From NCBI GenBank assembly GCA_900543325.1, contig UQQU01000057.1:1-22477 (forward strand): a stretch of 22,477 bases of DNA, in the 5' to 3' direction. The DNA is from an uncultured Clostridium sp. (lineage in GTDB: Bacteria; Bacillota; Clostridia; Clostridiales; Clostridiaceae). Each line of letters starts with the position of its first letter. Position 1 is the first letter of the stretch. The notes beneath the pieces were generated by a model. The model was not told the DNA's origin. It did not search any database and saw only the letters and a list, made by a program, of their open reading frames with translations. Position numbers and translations under genes: made by a program. Shown here one piece after another: positions 15,482 through 22,350 of this stretch.

Positions 15482-16079
15482 TTTCTTCTCCTAGTAAATA
15501 ACTTATTTGGGACATAGTGATTTTACCTTATTCCTATATAAAAACTAACTATCTTTCTAGTTTGATATGTATCTATTATGTATAAAATAGCTCTTATCTA
15601 GGAATACTATTAATTTGTCAGTACTTTCTTATCCCTATTGTCAGTAGGATTATATACCTACTTTGAAATTAATAAAAACCTCATTTTTAGTTATTTTTTA
15701 CAATTTATCGTTAAAATCGCTGATTATTATATATTAATTCGTAAATACTCAGCTAAAATCTTATTTTTGCGCATTTTAATTTTTTTTTGCAATTTACTAT
15801 TATTTCTTGCATTTATTTAAATTTTCTTAATATTTTTGTTTTTTAGTGTTTTTTTAGTGATAACGTTTCATAATTTTATTATGTTATTTTTTCTTAATAA
15901 TATTATTATTTTTTAGATTTTTTAGTTTTTTTTTATCATTTTAAAACTCTTATTATACTATAATGTATAAACTTTTTATTGATTTTGAATAATTAAAATC
16001 CAATTTATTCATTATTTTTTTCAAATTTATTATTGTTTATTCAAATAATCATCATCAAATTTATTTATAATTGGTTAAA
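15482..16079. other. Long AT-rich intergenic region upstream of the atp operon
   Basis: About 0.6 kb without a gene. A 60-codon plus-strand frame at 15638-15820 has no ribosome-binding site and low-complexity content, and I do not believe it. The region should hold the atp promoter. The best candidate is listed separately; the rest is A/T-rich tracts with no folding structure I would defend. Confidence 0.5.
15593..15646 (-). promoter_or_regulatory. Candidate atp operon promoter with a duplicated TACTGACAA element
   Basis: On the minus strand CTGACA (15616-15621), a 17-bp spacer and GATAAG (15593-15598) give a passable promoter about 115 bp before atpI. The nine bases TACTGACAA occur twice, at 15615-15623 and 15638-15646, 23 bp apart. 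The upstream copy has no -10 at the right distance, so it may be a protein site rather than a second promoter. Confidence 0.35.
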
Positions 16080-16110
16080 TTATAAAAGGAGCCTCTAAAA
16101 AGCTCCCTTT
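16080..16110 (-). terminator. thl terminator
   Basis: An 8-bp stem with one bulge (16102-16110 with 16085-16092) is followed on the minus strand by TTTTATAATTT. It lies about 37 bases after the thl stop and separates thl from the atp operon. Confidence 0.75.
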
Positions 16111-16146
16111 CTCTCTCACTTTTGTTATTTTACTAATTAATAAAAA

Positions 16147-17328
16147 CTAAACTCTTTCAACTACTAATGCAGTTCCCATTCCTCCACCTATACATAAAGT
16201 AGCTAATCCTTTTTTAGCATCTCTCTTTTCCATTTCATGAAGTAATGTAACTAATATTCTAGCTCCTGAAGCCCCTACTGGATGACCAAGTGCAATAGCC
16301 CCACCATTTACATTAACTTTTTCCATATCAAAGTTTAAATCTTTAGCTACTGCTAAACTTTGAGCAGCAAATGCTTCATTTGCTTCAATTAAATCCATAT
16401 CCTCAATAGTTAATCCTGCTCCTTCTAATGCTTTTTTTGTTGCATGGAATGGACCATATCCCATAATAGAAGGCTCTAATCCTTTGCTTCCATAAGAAAC
16501 TATCTTAGCCATTGGCTTTACTCCTAACTCTTCTGCTTTTTCAGCACTCATAATTACAAATGCAGCAGCTCCATCATTAATTCCTGACGCATTAGCAGCT
16601 GTTACAGTTCCATCTTTAATGAATGATGGTCTTAATTTAGCCATCTTTTCTATAGTGGAACCGAATCTTGGGAATTCATCTTGTGCAAACACTTTTGGTT
16701 CTCCTTTTCTTTGTGGGATAACTACTGGTACTATTTCATCTACAAATTTACCTTCTTTAATTGCCTTTTCAGCTTTTAATTGAGAATTTAATGCAAATTC
16801 ATCTTGCATTTCTCTTGTTAATCCCCATTCTTTAGCTATATTTTCAGCTGTAACTCCCATATGATAGTCATTAAATGCATCCCATAAAGCATCTTTAATC
16901 ATAGTATCAACCATTTTTCCATCACCCATTCTTTGGCCCCATCTAGCTCCAGGCATGGCATATGGTGCTGCTGACATATTTTCCATACCTCCAGCAACTA
17001 CTACATCACAATCACCGGCTTTAATCATTTGAGCTGCTAATGCAACACATCTTAGACCTGATCCACAAACTTTATTTATTGTCATTGCAGGTACCTCTAC
17101 TGGTAATCCAGCTTTTACAGCAGCTTGTCTAGCAACATTTTGTCCTTGTCCTGCTTGAATAACATTTCCCATAACTACTTCTTCTACTAATTCTGGTTTA
17201 ATTCCAGCTCTATTTACAGCTTCTTTAATTACTATTGACCCTAACTCAGCTGCTGGAACATCTTTTAATGATCCACCAAATGACCCAATTGCAGTTCTTA
17301 CTGCGCTAACTATTACTACTTCTCTCAT
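16147..17328 (-). CDS. thlA: Acetyl-CoA acetyltransferase (biosynthetic thiolase)
   Basis: Thl condenses two acetyl-CoA to acetoacetyl-CoA, the entry to butyrate and butanol formation in clostridia. The 393-residue protein has the nucleophile Cys88 in NKVCGSGLRC, His349 in GGAIALGHPVGASGARI and the acid/base Cys379 in LATLCIGGGMG. The Cys88/Cys379 pair matches the pair reported to form a regulatory disulfide in C. acetobutylicum ThlA. Two of the residues I recall as permitting that switch (Val77, Asn153) are present, and the third (Ala286) is Ser287 after a one-residue shift. It is a single-gene unit beside the atp operon, as in C. acetobutylicum. The promoter carries a large dyad with a Rex-like site. 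The ribosome-binding site is GGGAGG. Confidence 0.97.
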   Translation of the reverse strand: MREVVIVSAVRTAIGSFGGSLKDVPAAELGSIVIKEAVNRAGIKPELVEEVVMGNVIQAGQGQNVARQAAVKAGLPVEVPAMTINKVCGSGLRCVALAAQMIKAGDCDVVVAGGMENMSAAPYAMPGARWGQRMGDGKMVDTMIKDALWDAFNDYHMGVTAENIAKEWGLTREMQDEFALNSQLKAEKAIKEGKFVDEIVPVVIPQRKGEPKVFAQDEFPRFGSTIEKMAKLRPSFIKDGTVTAANASGINDGAAAFVIMSAEKAEELGVKPMAKIVSYGSKGLEPSIMGYGPFHATKKALEGAGLTIEDMDLIEANEAFAAQSLAVAKDLNFDMEKVNVNGGAIALGHPVGASGARILVTLLHEMEKRDAKKGLATLCIGGGMGTALVVERV

Positions 17329-17363
17329 AAAAAATTTCCTCCCATTACTATACCCATAAAATC

Positions 17364-17409
17364 ATAATAGTGTTAATTGTTTAAATTGTTAAACAATTAA
17401 CACTATTAT
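17364..17409 (-). promoter_or_regulatory. 46-bp dyad with a Rex-like operator at the thl promoter
   Basis: Perfect 21-bp arms (17364-17384 and 17389-17409) flank the loop ATTG. The outer end overlaps the -10 box, and nearly all of the dyad lies downstream of the expected start site (near 17401). Within it, plus-strand 17386-17403 reads TTGTTAA-ACAA-TTAACAC. The clostridial Rex consensus is TTGTTAAnnnnTTAACAA, so 13 of 14 specified bases match. Rex control of thl is established in clostridia. As RNA, the transcript would begin with a stable hairpin that could also affect stability. Confidence 0.75.
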
Positions 17410-17437
17410 TATACCACTCATTTTTTTCCAATTTCAA
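17408..17437 (-). promoter_or_regulatory. Strong vegetative promoter of thl
   Basis: On the minus strand: -35 TTGAAA (17432-17437), an 18-bp spacer ending in GTGG, and a perfect -10 TATAAT (17408-17413). The -10 shares two bases with the dyad, so a bound repressor would block polymerase. Confidence 0.8.
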
Positions 17438-17621
17438 CTAATTTTTAGATTTATTTTATATTTTGTTATATTTTTACATATGATTGTTTTTTATATTTTG
17501 TTGTTTCTTATTTATTATTTTTAATTCTACATTAACTATATATATTATAAGAATTTATCTCCTTAATATTATTAATACAATCTATTCTTATATTGTTATT
17601 ATTTTATTAAAATACTAAGCA
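17438..17621. other. AT-rich spacer between thl and the deaminase gene
   Basis: I find no gene, and no clear hairpin with a T-run after the deaminase stop. Transcription from the deaminase may therefore continue toward thl. Confidence 0.35.
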
Positions 17622-18119
17622 CTAAATATCATTAACATCAAATGATAATTCTATCTTTTCATGTGTTGCTTCTAATTGATTTAATTTTACTCCAGCGCAT
17701 TTAAACATAAGTTTTGATGCCTTTACTGAGTCTGTATTTGCATATTTATCACTTAAATATATAACTTCACTTATTCCAGATTGTATTATTGCTTTTGCAC
17801 ATTCATTACAAGGGAAAAGTGCAACATATATTCTACAGCCTGATAAATCTTTTCCCTTTGCATTTAAGATTGCATTTAATTCAGCATGAACTACAAATGG
17901 ATATTTTGTTTTTAAAGTTTCTCCTTCTTTCCCCCATGGAAACTCATCATCTGAACAACCTTTTGGAAGTCCATTATACCCTATACTTTCAATTATATTA
18001 TTTTTATTTACTATACAAGCTCCAACTTGTGTACTTGGGTCCTTACTTCTCTTTCCTGATAATAATGCTACAGACATAAAGTAATCATCCCATGATAAAT
18101 AGCCTTCTCTTTTGCCCAT
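17622..18119 (-). CDS. Deoxycytidylate (dCMP) deaminase, ComEB-like
   Basis: This zinc enzyme turns dCMP into dUMP, supplying the precursor for dTMP. From the chosen start it has 165 residues. The zinc site is HAE at 78-80 (His ligand and proton-shuttling Glu) with PCNEC at 103-107 (two Cys ligands). The N-terminal block SWDDYFMSVALLSGKRSKDP and QVGACIV are typical of the dCMP rather than the cytidine deaminase branch. I start at 18119 because AGGAGG lies 9 bases upstream; a GTG-initiated longer frame would place that site inside the gene. The gene stands alone between its own upstream region and thl, in a nucleotide-salvage neighbourhood with upp. Confidence 0.92.
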   Translation of the reverse strand: MGKREGYLSWDDYFMSVALLSGKRSKDPSTQVGACIVNKNNIIESIGYNGLPKGCSDDEFPWGKEGETLKTKYPFVVHAELNAILNAKGKDLSGCRIYVALFPCNECAKAIIQSGISEVIYLSDKYANTDSVKASKLMFKCAGVKLNQLEATHEKIELSFDVNDI

Positions 18120-18178
18120 ATTATCTATCCTCCTATTCACTTTTATTTTAATCTACTATTATGTCAATTATATTACAA

Positions 18179-18209
18179 TTAAATAATATTGCTCAGCAAT
18201 ATTATTTAA
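18179..18209. other. Perfect 14-bp inverted repeat upstream of the dCMP deaminase
   Basis: The arms 18179-18192 and 18196-18209 are exact reverse complements with a 3-base loop. It has no T-run and lies after the upp terminator, about 60 bp before the deaminase start. It abuts or overlaps the likely promoter region (TATAAT-like sequence just downstream on the minus strand), so an operator is possible. Confidence 0.5.
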
Positions 18210-18227
18210 AGTACTTCACACTTTAGC

Positions 18228-18260
18228 AAAAAAGCGAAGACTACTGTCTTCGCTTTTTTT
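18228..18260. terminator. upp terminator
   Basis: A 9-bp GC-containing stem (18233-18241 with 18246-18254), loop TACT, is flanked by A-runs and T-runs, so it has a T-tail on both strands. On the minus strand it ends the rpiB-upp transcript 2 bases after the upp stop. Confidence 0.92.
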
Positions 18261-18261
18261 A

Positions 18262-18891
18262 CTACTTAGTTCCAAAAAGTCTATCTCCAGCATCTCCAAG
18301 ACCTGGTACAATATATCCCTTTTCATTTAATTTTTCATCAATAGATGCAACATATATATTTACATCTGGATGTTGATCTTGAACTAATTTAATTCCTTCT
18401 GGAGAAGAAATTAAGCACATTAGTCTTATTTTCTTAGCTCCTCTTTGCTTTAATAAAGTTATAGCATCAGCTGCTGATCCACCTGTAGCTAACATTGGAT
18501 CAACTACAATTACATCTCTTTCATCTATATCTTGTGGTAGTTTACAGAAATATTCTACTGGTTGAAGAGTTTCTTCATCTCTATATAATCCTATATGTCC
18601 GACTTTTGCTGCTGGAATTAAGTTTAATATTCCATCTACCATTCCAAGCCCAGCTCTTAGTATTGGAACTACAGCCATTTTCTTACCAGCTAACATTTGG
18701 CATTTTGTTTTACAGATTGGTGTTTCTATTTCAACTTCTTCAGTTTCTAAATCTCTAGTTACTTCATATGCCATTAACATAGATACTTCTTCTACTAATT
18801 CTCTAAAATATTTTGATCCAGTATCCTTACTTCTTATATATGCTAATTTATGTGATATTAAAGGGTGCTTCATTTCTGTTACTTTACTCAT
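18262..18891 (-). CDS. upp: Uracil phosphoribosyltransferase
   Basis: Upp salvages uracil by joining it to PRPP to give UMP. The 209-residue length is exact for the family. The PRPP-binding loop is DPMLATGGSA at 131-140, and the uracil-recognition region near the C-terminus reads ASIDEKLNEKGYIVPGLGDAGDR (split here only by position). ATG follows GGGAGG. It lies 28 bp after rpiB, likely in one transcript, and is closed by a strong terminator. Confidence 0.97.
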   Translation of the reverse strand: MSKVTEMKHPLISHKLAYIRSKDTGSKYFRELVEEVSMLMAYEVTRDLETEEVEIETPICKTKCQMLAGKKMAVVPILRAGLGMVDGILNLIPAAKVGHIGLYRDEETLQPVEYFCKLPQDIDERDVIVVDPMLATGGSAADAITLLKQRGAKKIRLMCLISSPEGIKLVQDQHPDVNIYVASIDEKLNEKGYIVPGLGDAGDRLFGTK

Positions 18892-18919
18892 TTTCTTATT
18901 CCTCCCAAATGACTATTTA

Positions 18920-19369
18920 TTATTTAGAATATTTTTTTTCAATTTCAGTGATTTTATTAATTCTTCTTGCGTGTCTATCGCCTTCAAATTTAGCGCCTAA
19001 GAATGCTTTAACTATGTCTATTGCTAATCCCTTTCCAACAACTCTTTCTCCCATAGTTAATATATTTGCATCATTATGTTCTCTAGTTGCATGTGCACTA
19101 AACGTATCTGAACAAAGTGCCGCTCTTACTCCAGGAACTTTATTTGCAGCAATTCCTATTCCTATTCCTGTACCACAAATTAATATACCAAAATCAAATT
19201 CCTTAGCTACTACAGCCTCTGCAACTGGTAATGCTATATCAGCATAATCGCATGACTCTTCAGTATATGTTCCAAAATCTTTAAATTCAATATTTTGACT
19301 TTCTAGATATTTAGCTATTTCCTCTTTTAAATTTAATCCACCATGGTCGCAACCTAACGCAATCCTCAT
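18920..19369 (-). CDS. rpiB: Ribose-5-phosphate isomerase B
   Basis: RpiB interconverts ribose-5-phosphate and ribulose-5-phosphate in the pentose-phosphate pathway, feeding PRPP synthesis and so upp. The 149-residue protein has the substrate-binding CDHGG at residues 7-11, the catalytic Cys65 in GILICGTGIG and the family segment REHNDANIL with its His. The related allose isomerase cannot be fully excluded, but ribose use is by far the common case in this context. It begins the rpiB-upp unit, after the sua5 terminator. The ribosome-binding site is AAAGG. Confidence 0.93.
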   Translation of the reverse strand: MRIALGCDHGGLNLKEEIAKYLESQNIEFKDFGTYTEESCDYADIALPVAEAVVAKEFDFGILICGTGIGIGIAANKVPGVRAALCSDTFSAHATREHNDANILTMGERVVGKGLAIDIVKAFLGAKFEGDRHARRINKITEIEKKYSK

Positions 19370-19431
19370 AAAAAAACCAACCTTTCCATTATTTAATATC
19401 CAATAATTATATTATTGCACTTTTATATTTA

Positions 19432-19465
19432 TAAAAAAAGAAGAATAGGTTCCCCCATCCTCCTT
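19432..19465 (-). terminator. sua5 terminator
   Basis: On the minus strand a 12-bp stem with three G-U pairs (19454-19465 with 19438-19449) closes a GGAA tetraloop of GNRA type and is followed by a T-run. It starts 2 bases after the sua5 stop. Confidence 0.8.
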
Positions 19466-19467
19466 AT

Positions 19468-20517
19468 TTACACATCTATAATATCATATCCAGCAGCTTT
19501 ACTTAATCTATTCATTATAGCAACCCCAACTCCCTTTTCTTCAAAGCCTTGACATAAAATATATTGTACACCTATATCATCACATTTTCTTAAAGCTTCA
19601 AAGAGATGTTTTGCAATTTCACTTAAATCTTTCTCACTACCTAAAGATATCACAGTACCTTTATCAAATTTATTTAAGTTTTCATCTGTAGTCAGTATTG
19701 CTACATCATTATTTTTTTCTATATAATTTTCTAACATTTCTTTAATAATTTCAATAGTTTTTTCGTTTTTACCTCTAATTATTTTTAAATGTGCTTTTGG
19801 GGCATAATGCCTATACTTCATTCCTGGTGCCTTTGGTTTTAAATCTGCACTAGGTTTTGATTTTAATGCTTCATCTAACTCAATATTAGAATCTATTTCC
19901 CTAAGCATCTCTAAAGTTATTCCACCTGGTCTTAATATCATTGGAGGATTAACTGTACAATCAATAATAGTAGATTCAACTCCAATATCACTACTTTCTC
20001 CACCAATTATATAGTCTACTTTACCATTTAAGTCTTCTACACATCTTTCTACTTCAGTTGGACTTGGTCTTCCTGATATATTAGCTGATGGTGCAGCAAT
20101 TGGTCTTTCTGAAAGCTCTATAAGTTTAAGTGCTATTTCGGAATTAGGCATTCTTATACCAATAGTATTTAGATTTGCACTTGTTACATTAGGTATAATA
20201 TCCTTTTTTTCTAAAATTATAGTTAATGGACCTGGCCAAAATCTATTTATTAATTCTTGAGCTATAGGAGGAACCTCTTTTACTAAAGTAGATACATCTT
20301 TAGAACTAACATGAACTATTAATGGATTATCTTGTGGTCTTCCTTTAGCAATAAATATTTTTTTTACAGAATCATCATTTAATGCATTTGCACCTAAACC
20401 ATATACTGTCTCTGTAGGAAAAGCTACTGTTCCACCATTCCTTATAACTTGTGCAGCTTCCTCTATAAATTTAATATCTTTTTTAATATCTTTAATTATG
20501 GCAACCTTAGTTTCCAT
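19468..20517 (-). CDS. ywlC: L-threonylcarbamoyladenylate synthase (Sua5/YwlC)
   Basis: This enzyme makes threonylcarbamoyl-AMP from threonine, bicarbonate and ATP, the first step of the t6A modification at position 37 of tRNAs reading ANN codons. The 349-residue protein has an N-terminal YrdC domain at about 15-205, with FPTETVYGLG at 33-42 and KGRPQDNPLIVHV at 58-70, and a C-terminal Sua5 domain at about 220-345. It is therefore the two-domain Sua5 type rather than short TsaC. It lies 19 bp after the membrane-protein gene, and likely in one transcript with it. The ribosome-binding site is GAAGGT. Confidence 0.96.
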   Translation of the reverse strand: METKVAIIKDIKKDIKFIEEAAQVIRNGGTVAFPTETVYGLGANALNDDSVKKIFIAKGRPQDNPLIVHVSSKDVSTLVKEVPPIAQELINRFWPGPLTIILEKKDIIPNVTSANLNTIGIRMPNSEIALKLIELSERPIAAPSANISGRPSPTEVERCVEDLNGKVDYIIGGESSDIGVESTIIDCTVNPPMILRPGGITLEMLREIDSNIELDEALKSKPSADLKPKAPGMKYRHYAPKAHLKIIRGKNEKTIEIIKEMLENYIEKNNDVAILTTDENLNKFDKGTVISLGSEKDLSEIAKHLFEALRKCDDIGVQYILCQGFEEKGVGVAIMNRLSKAAGYDIIDV

Positions 20518-20536
20518 AAGGACTTACCTTCTTTCT

Positions 20537-21124
20537 TTAAATTTCTTTTTGACCCCTTGCTATTTTTATATTATCTATAGCTGATGTCGTATATGTAGCA
20601 TTAACACAATTTCTATATATATTATCTAATAATATATATTTTTTTAGTTCACCATTTTTAATAATCTTAAAATAATAAACCATATCTTTATTTATTGTTT
20701 TTAATCGTTTATATTCTACTGCCGCTTCTTCATATTTTTTCACAAATTCTTTATTTATTGGCTTCATTTTTTGATTTTTAATTTTTCCTCTTGTAACAAT
20801 TATAATTTCCATTTCTTCACGTTCTTTATTGGTATGTACAATTGCTACTCTATCACATTGAATATACGCATAACTTGAAAATAATCCTGTGCTAAACTTT
20901 AACTTGTTATTAGCACAAACAAATTTTAATGTACAACTATTAGCCTTTCTTATAATGGCAATAAAAATAAGAAGCTCTATTAATATTAGAAATGCTACTA
21001 TAGTAAAAGTGTTAACATATGCTAAATAAGTTATAATCGGAAGGAATATTGCTAAAAAAAACATAAAAACAATAAATAGCTTATTGTACATTCTTTGCTT
21101 CTTTAATGCTTTTTCAATCTTCAT
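20537..21124 (-). CDS. Uncharacterised two-helix membrane protein
   Basis: I do not recognise this family. The 195-residue protein has a basic N-terminus, two adjacent membrane helices at about 15-37 and 39-58, and a soluble C-terminal region of about 135 residues. That region starts with beta-rich sequence (LKFVCANNKLKFSTGLFSS) and continues with lysine-rich helical segments. The layout, a helical pair followed by a compact beta domain, resembles small PH-like (bPH2-type) membrane proteins, but that is only a resemblance. It lies between prfA and sua5, in the same direction, which suggests a house-keeping operon partner. ATG is preceded by a weak AGGTGAT. Confidence 0.6.
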   Translation of the reverse strand: MKIEKALKKQRMYNKLFIVFMFFLAIFLPIITYLAYVNTFTIVAFLILIELLIFIAIIRKANSCTLKFVCANNKLKFSTGLFSSYAYIQCDRVAIVHTNKEREEMEIIIVTRGKIKNQKMKPINKEFVKKYEEAAVEYKRLKTINKDMVYYFKIIKNGELKKYILLDNIYRNCVNATYTTSAIDNIKIARGQKEI

Positions 21125-21136
21125 ATTATCACCTAT

Positions 21137-21170
21137 TTTAAAAGCCTTACATTAAATAATGCAAGGCTTT
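21137..21170 (-). terminator. Hairpin after prfA, weak terminator
   Basis: A 14-bp stem (21157-21170 with 21141-21154, one G-U pair) with a 2-base turn lies 9 bases after prfA. The T-run is short (about four), so partial read-through into the membrane-protein gene and sua5 is likely. Confidence 0.65.
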
Positions 21171-21178
21171 CAAACTTA

Positions 21179-22264
21179 CTATATTGAATCAGTATTGCCC
21201 ATTTCTTGCATTTTTTCTGCTTGGTCTGCAGTAATTAATGCATTTATAACTTCTTCAATATCTCCATTCATAAAACTATCTAATTTATATAATGTTAATC
21301 CAATTCTATGATCAGTAACTCTTCCTTGAGGATAGTTATAAGTTCTTATTCTTTCACTTCTATCCCCTGTACCAACTTGACTCTTTCTATCTTCTGCAAT
21401 TCCTGCAAGTCTTTCAGCTTCTGCAACTTCATAAAGCCTAGCTCTTAACACTTTCATAGCCTTTTCTTTATTTTTAAGTTGTGACTTTTCATCTTGGCAT
21501 GCAACAACTGTACCTGTTGGTATATGTGTTATTCTAACAGCTGAATCTGTTGTATTAACACATTGTCCTCCGTTACCTGAAGATCTATAAACATCAATTC
21601 TTAAATCTTTATCATTGATTTCTATTTCAACATCATCAACTTCTGGTAAAACTGCAACTGTAGCTGTAGAAGTATGTATTCTACCTGAACTTTCTGTATC
21701 TGGTACTCTTTGTACTCTATGTACACCACTTTCGTACTTAAGCTTTGAATAAGCTCCATTACCCTTAATCATAAATACAACTTCTTTGAATCCACCAAGG
21801 TCATTTTCATTTGAACTCATCAGTTCAACTGACCATCTTTGAGATTCCGCATATCTTGTATACATTCTGAAAAGATTAGCTGCAAATAGTGCCGCTTCAT
21901 CTCCACCAGCTCCACCTCTGATTTCAACAAATACGTTTTTATCATCGTTAGGATCTTTTGGTAATAATAAAATTTGAATCTTCTTTTCTAATTCTTCTTC
22001 TTGTTCTTTAAGACTTGAAATTTCTTCAGATAACATTTCCTTCATTTCTTTATCTGTTTCTTCTTCTAACATTTCTTTGTTAGCTTCTAAGTCTTCAACT
22101 ACCTTTTTATATTCTCTATATGCTGTTACTATTATTTCTAAGTCAGCATGTTCCTTACATAGCTTTCTCCACTCTTTTTGGTTAGCCATTATTGAAGGAT
22201 CTGATATTTTAACTGATAGTTCTTCGTATTTATTTTCCGTAAATGCTAATTTATCTAATAACAT
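21179..22264 (-). CDS. prfA: Peptide chain release factor 1
   Basis: RF1 recognises UAA and UAG stop codons and triggers release of the peptide. The 361-residue protein has a helical N-terminal domain, the stop-codon-reading motif P-x-T as PDT at 188-190, and the catalytic GGQ at 232-234 in the block SSGNGGQCVNTTDSAVRITH. Its Gln is the site normally methylated by PrmC; that gene, often next door, would lie beyond the window. ATG follows GGAGTG. A clear promoter lies about 40 bp upstream. Confidence 0.97.
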   Translation of the reverse strand: MLLDKLAFTENKYEELSVKISDPSIMANQKEWRKLCKEHADLEIIVTAYREYKKVVEDLEANKEMLEEETDKEMKEMLSEEISSLKEQEEELEKKIQILLLPKDPNDDKNVFVEIRGGAGGDEAALFAANLFRMYTRYAESQRWSVELMSSNENDLGGFKEVVFMIKGNGAYSKLKYESGVHRVQRVPDTESSGRIHTSTATVAVLPEVDDVEIEINDKDLRIDVYRSSGNGGQCVNTTDSAVRITHIPTGTVVACQDEKSQLKNKEKAMKVLRARLYEVAEAERLAGIAEDRKSQVGTGDRSERIRTYNYPQGRVTDHRIGLTLYKLDSFMNGDIEEVINALITADQAEKMQEMGNTDSI

Positions 22265-22300
22265 AGTATCACTCCGTACTGTATTTTTTCATATTGAAAC

Positions 22301-22330
22301 ATTATAACATAATAGTTATATGTTTATCAA
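22301..22330 (-). promoter_or_regulatory. Promoter of prfA
   Basis: On the minus strand: -35 TTGATA (22325-22330), an 18-bp spacer and a perfect -10 TATAAT (22301-22306). It lies about 20 bp inside the right terminal repeat, so prfA can be expressed independently of whatever lies beyond the repeat. Confidence 0.8.
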
Positions 22331-22350
22331 GCTATCACAAATTCTTAATA

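Noticed and set aside
15638..15820. A 60-codon plus-strand gene in the gap upstream of the atp operon
   Set aside because: It has no Shine-Dalgarno, is made of A/T-driven hydrophobic and aromatic residues, and sits in a promoter region.
18813..19247. A 144-codon plus-strand membrane-like protein opposite upp and rpiB
   Set aside because: Its hydrophobic character is what antisense of AT-rich genes gives; both minus-strand genes are firm and fill the region.
21179..22264. An altered stop-codon recognition motif in RF1 (PDT instead of PAT or PET)
   Set aside because: The middle residue of P-x-T is variable among RF1 proteins, and the Pro and Thr are intact.
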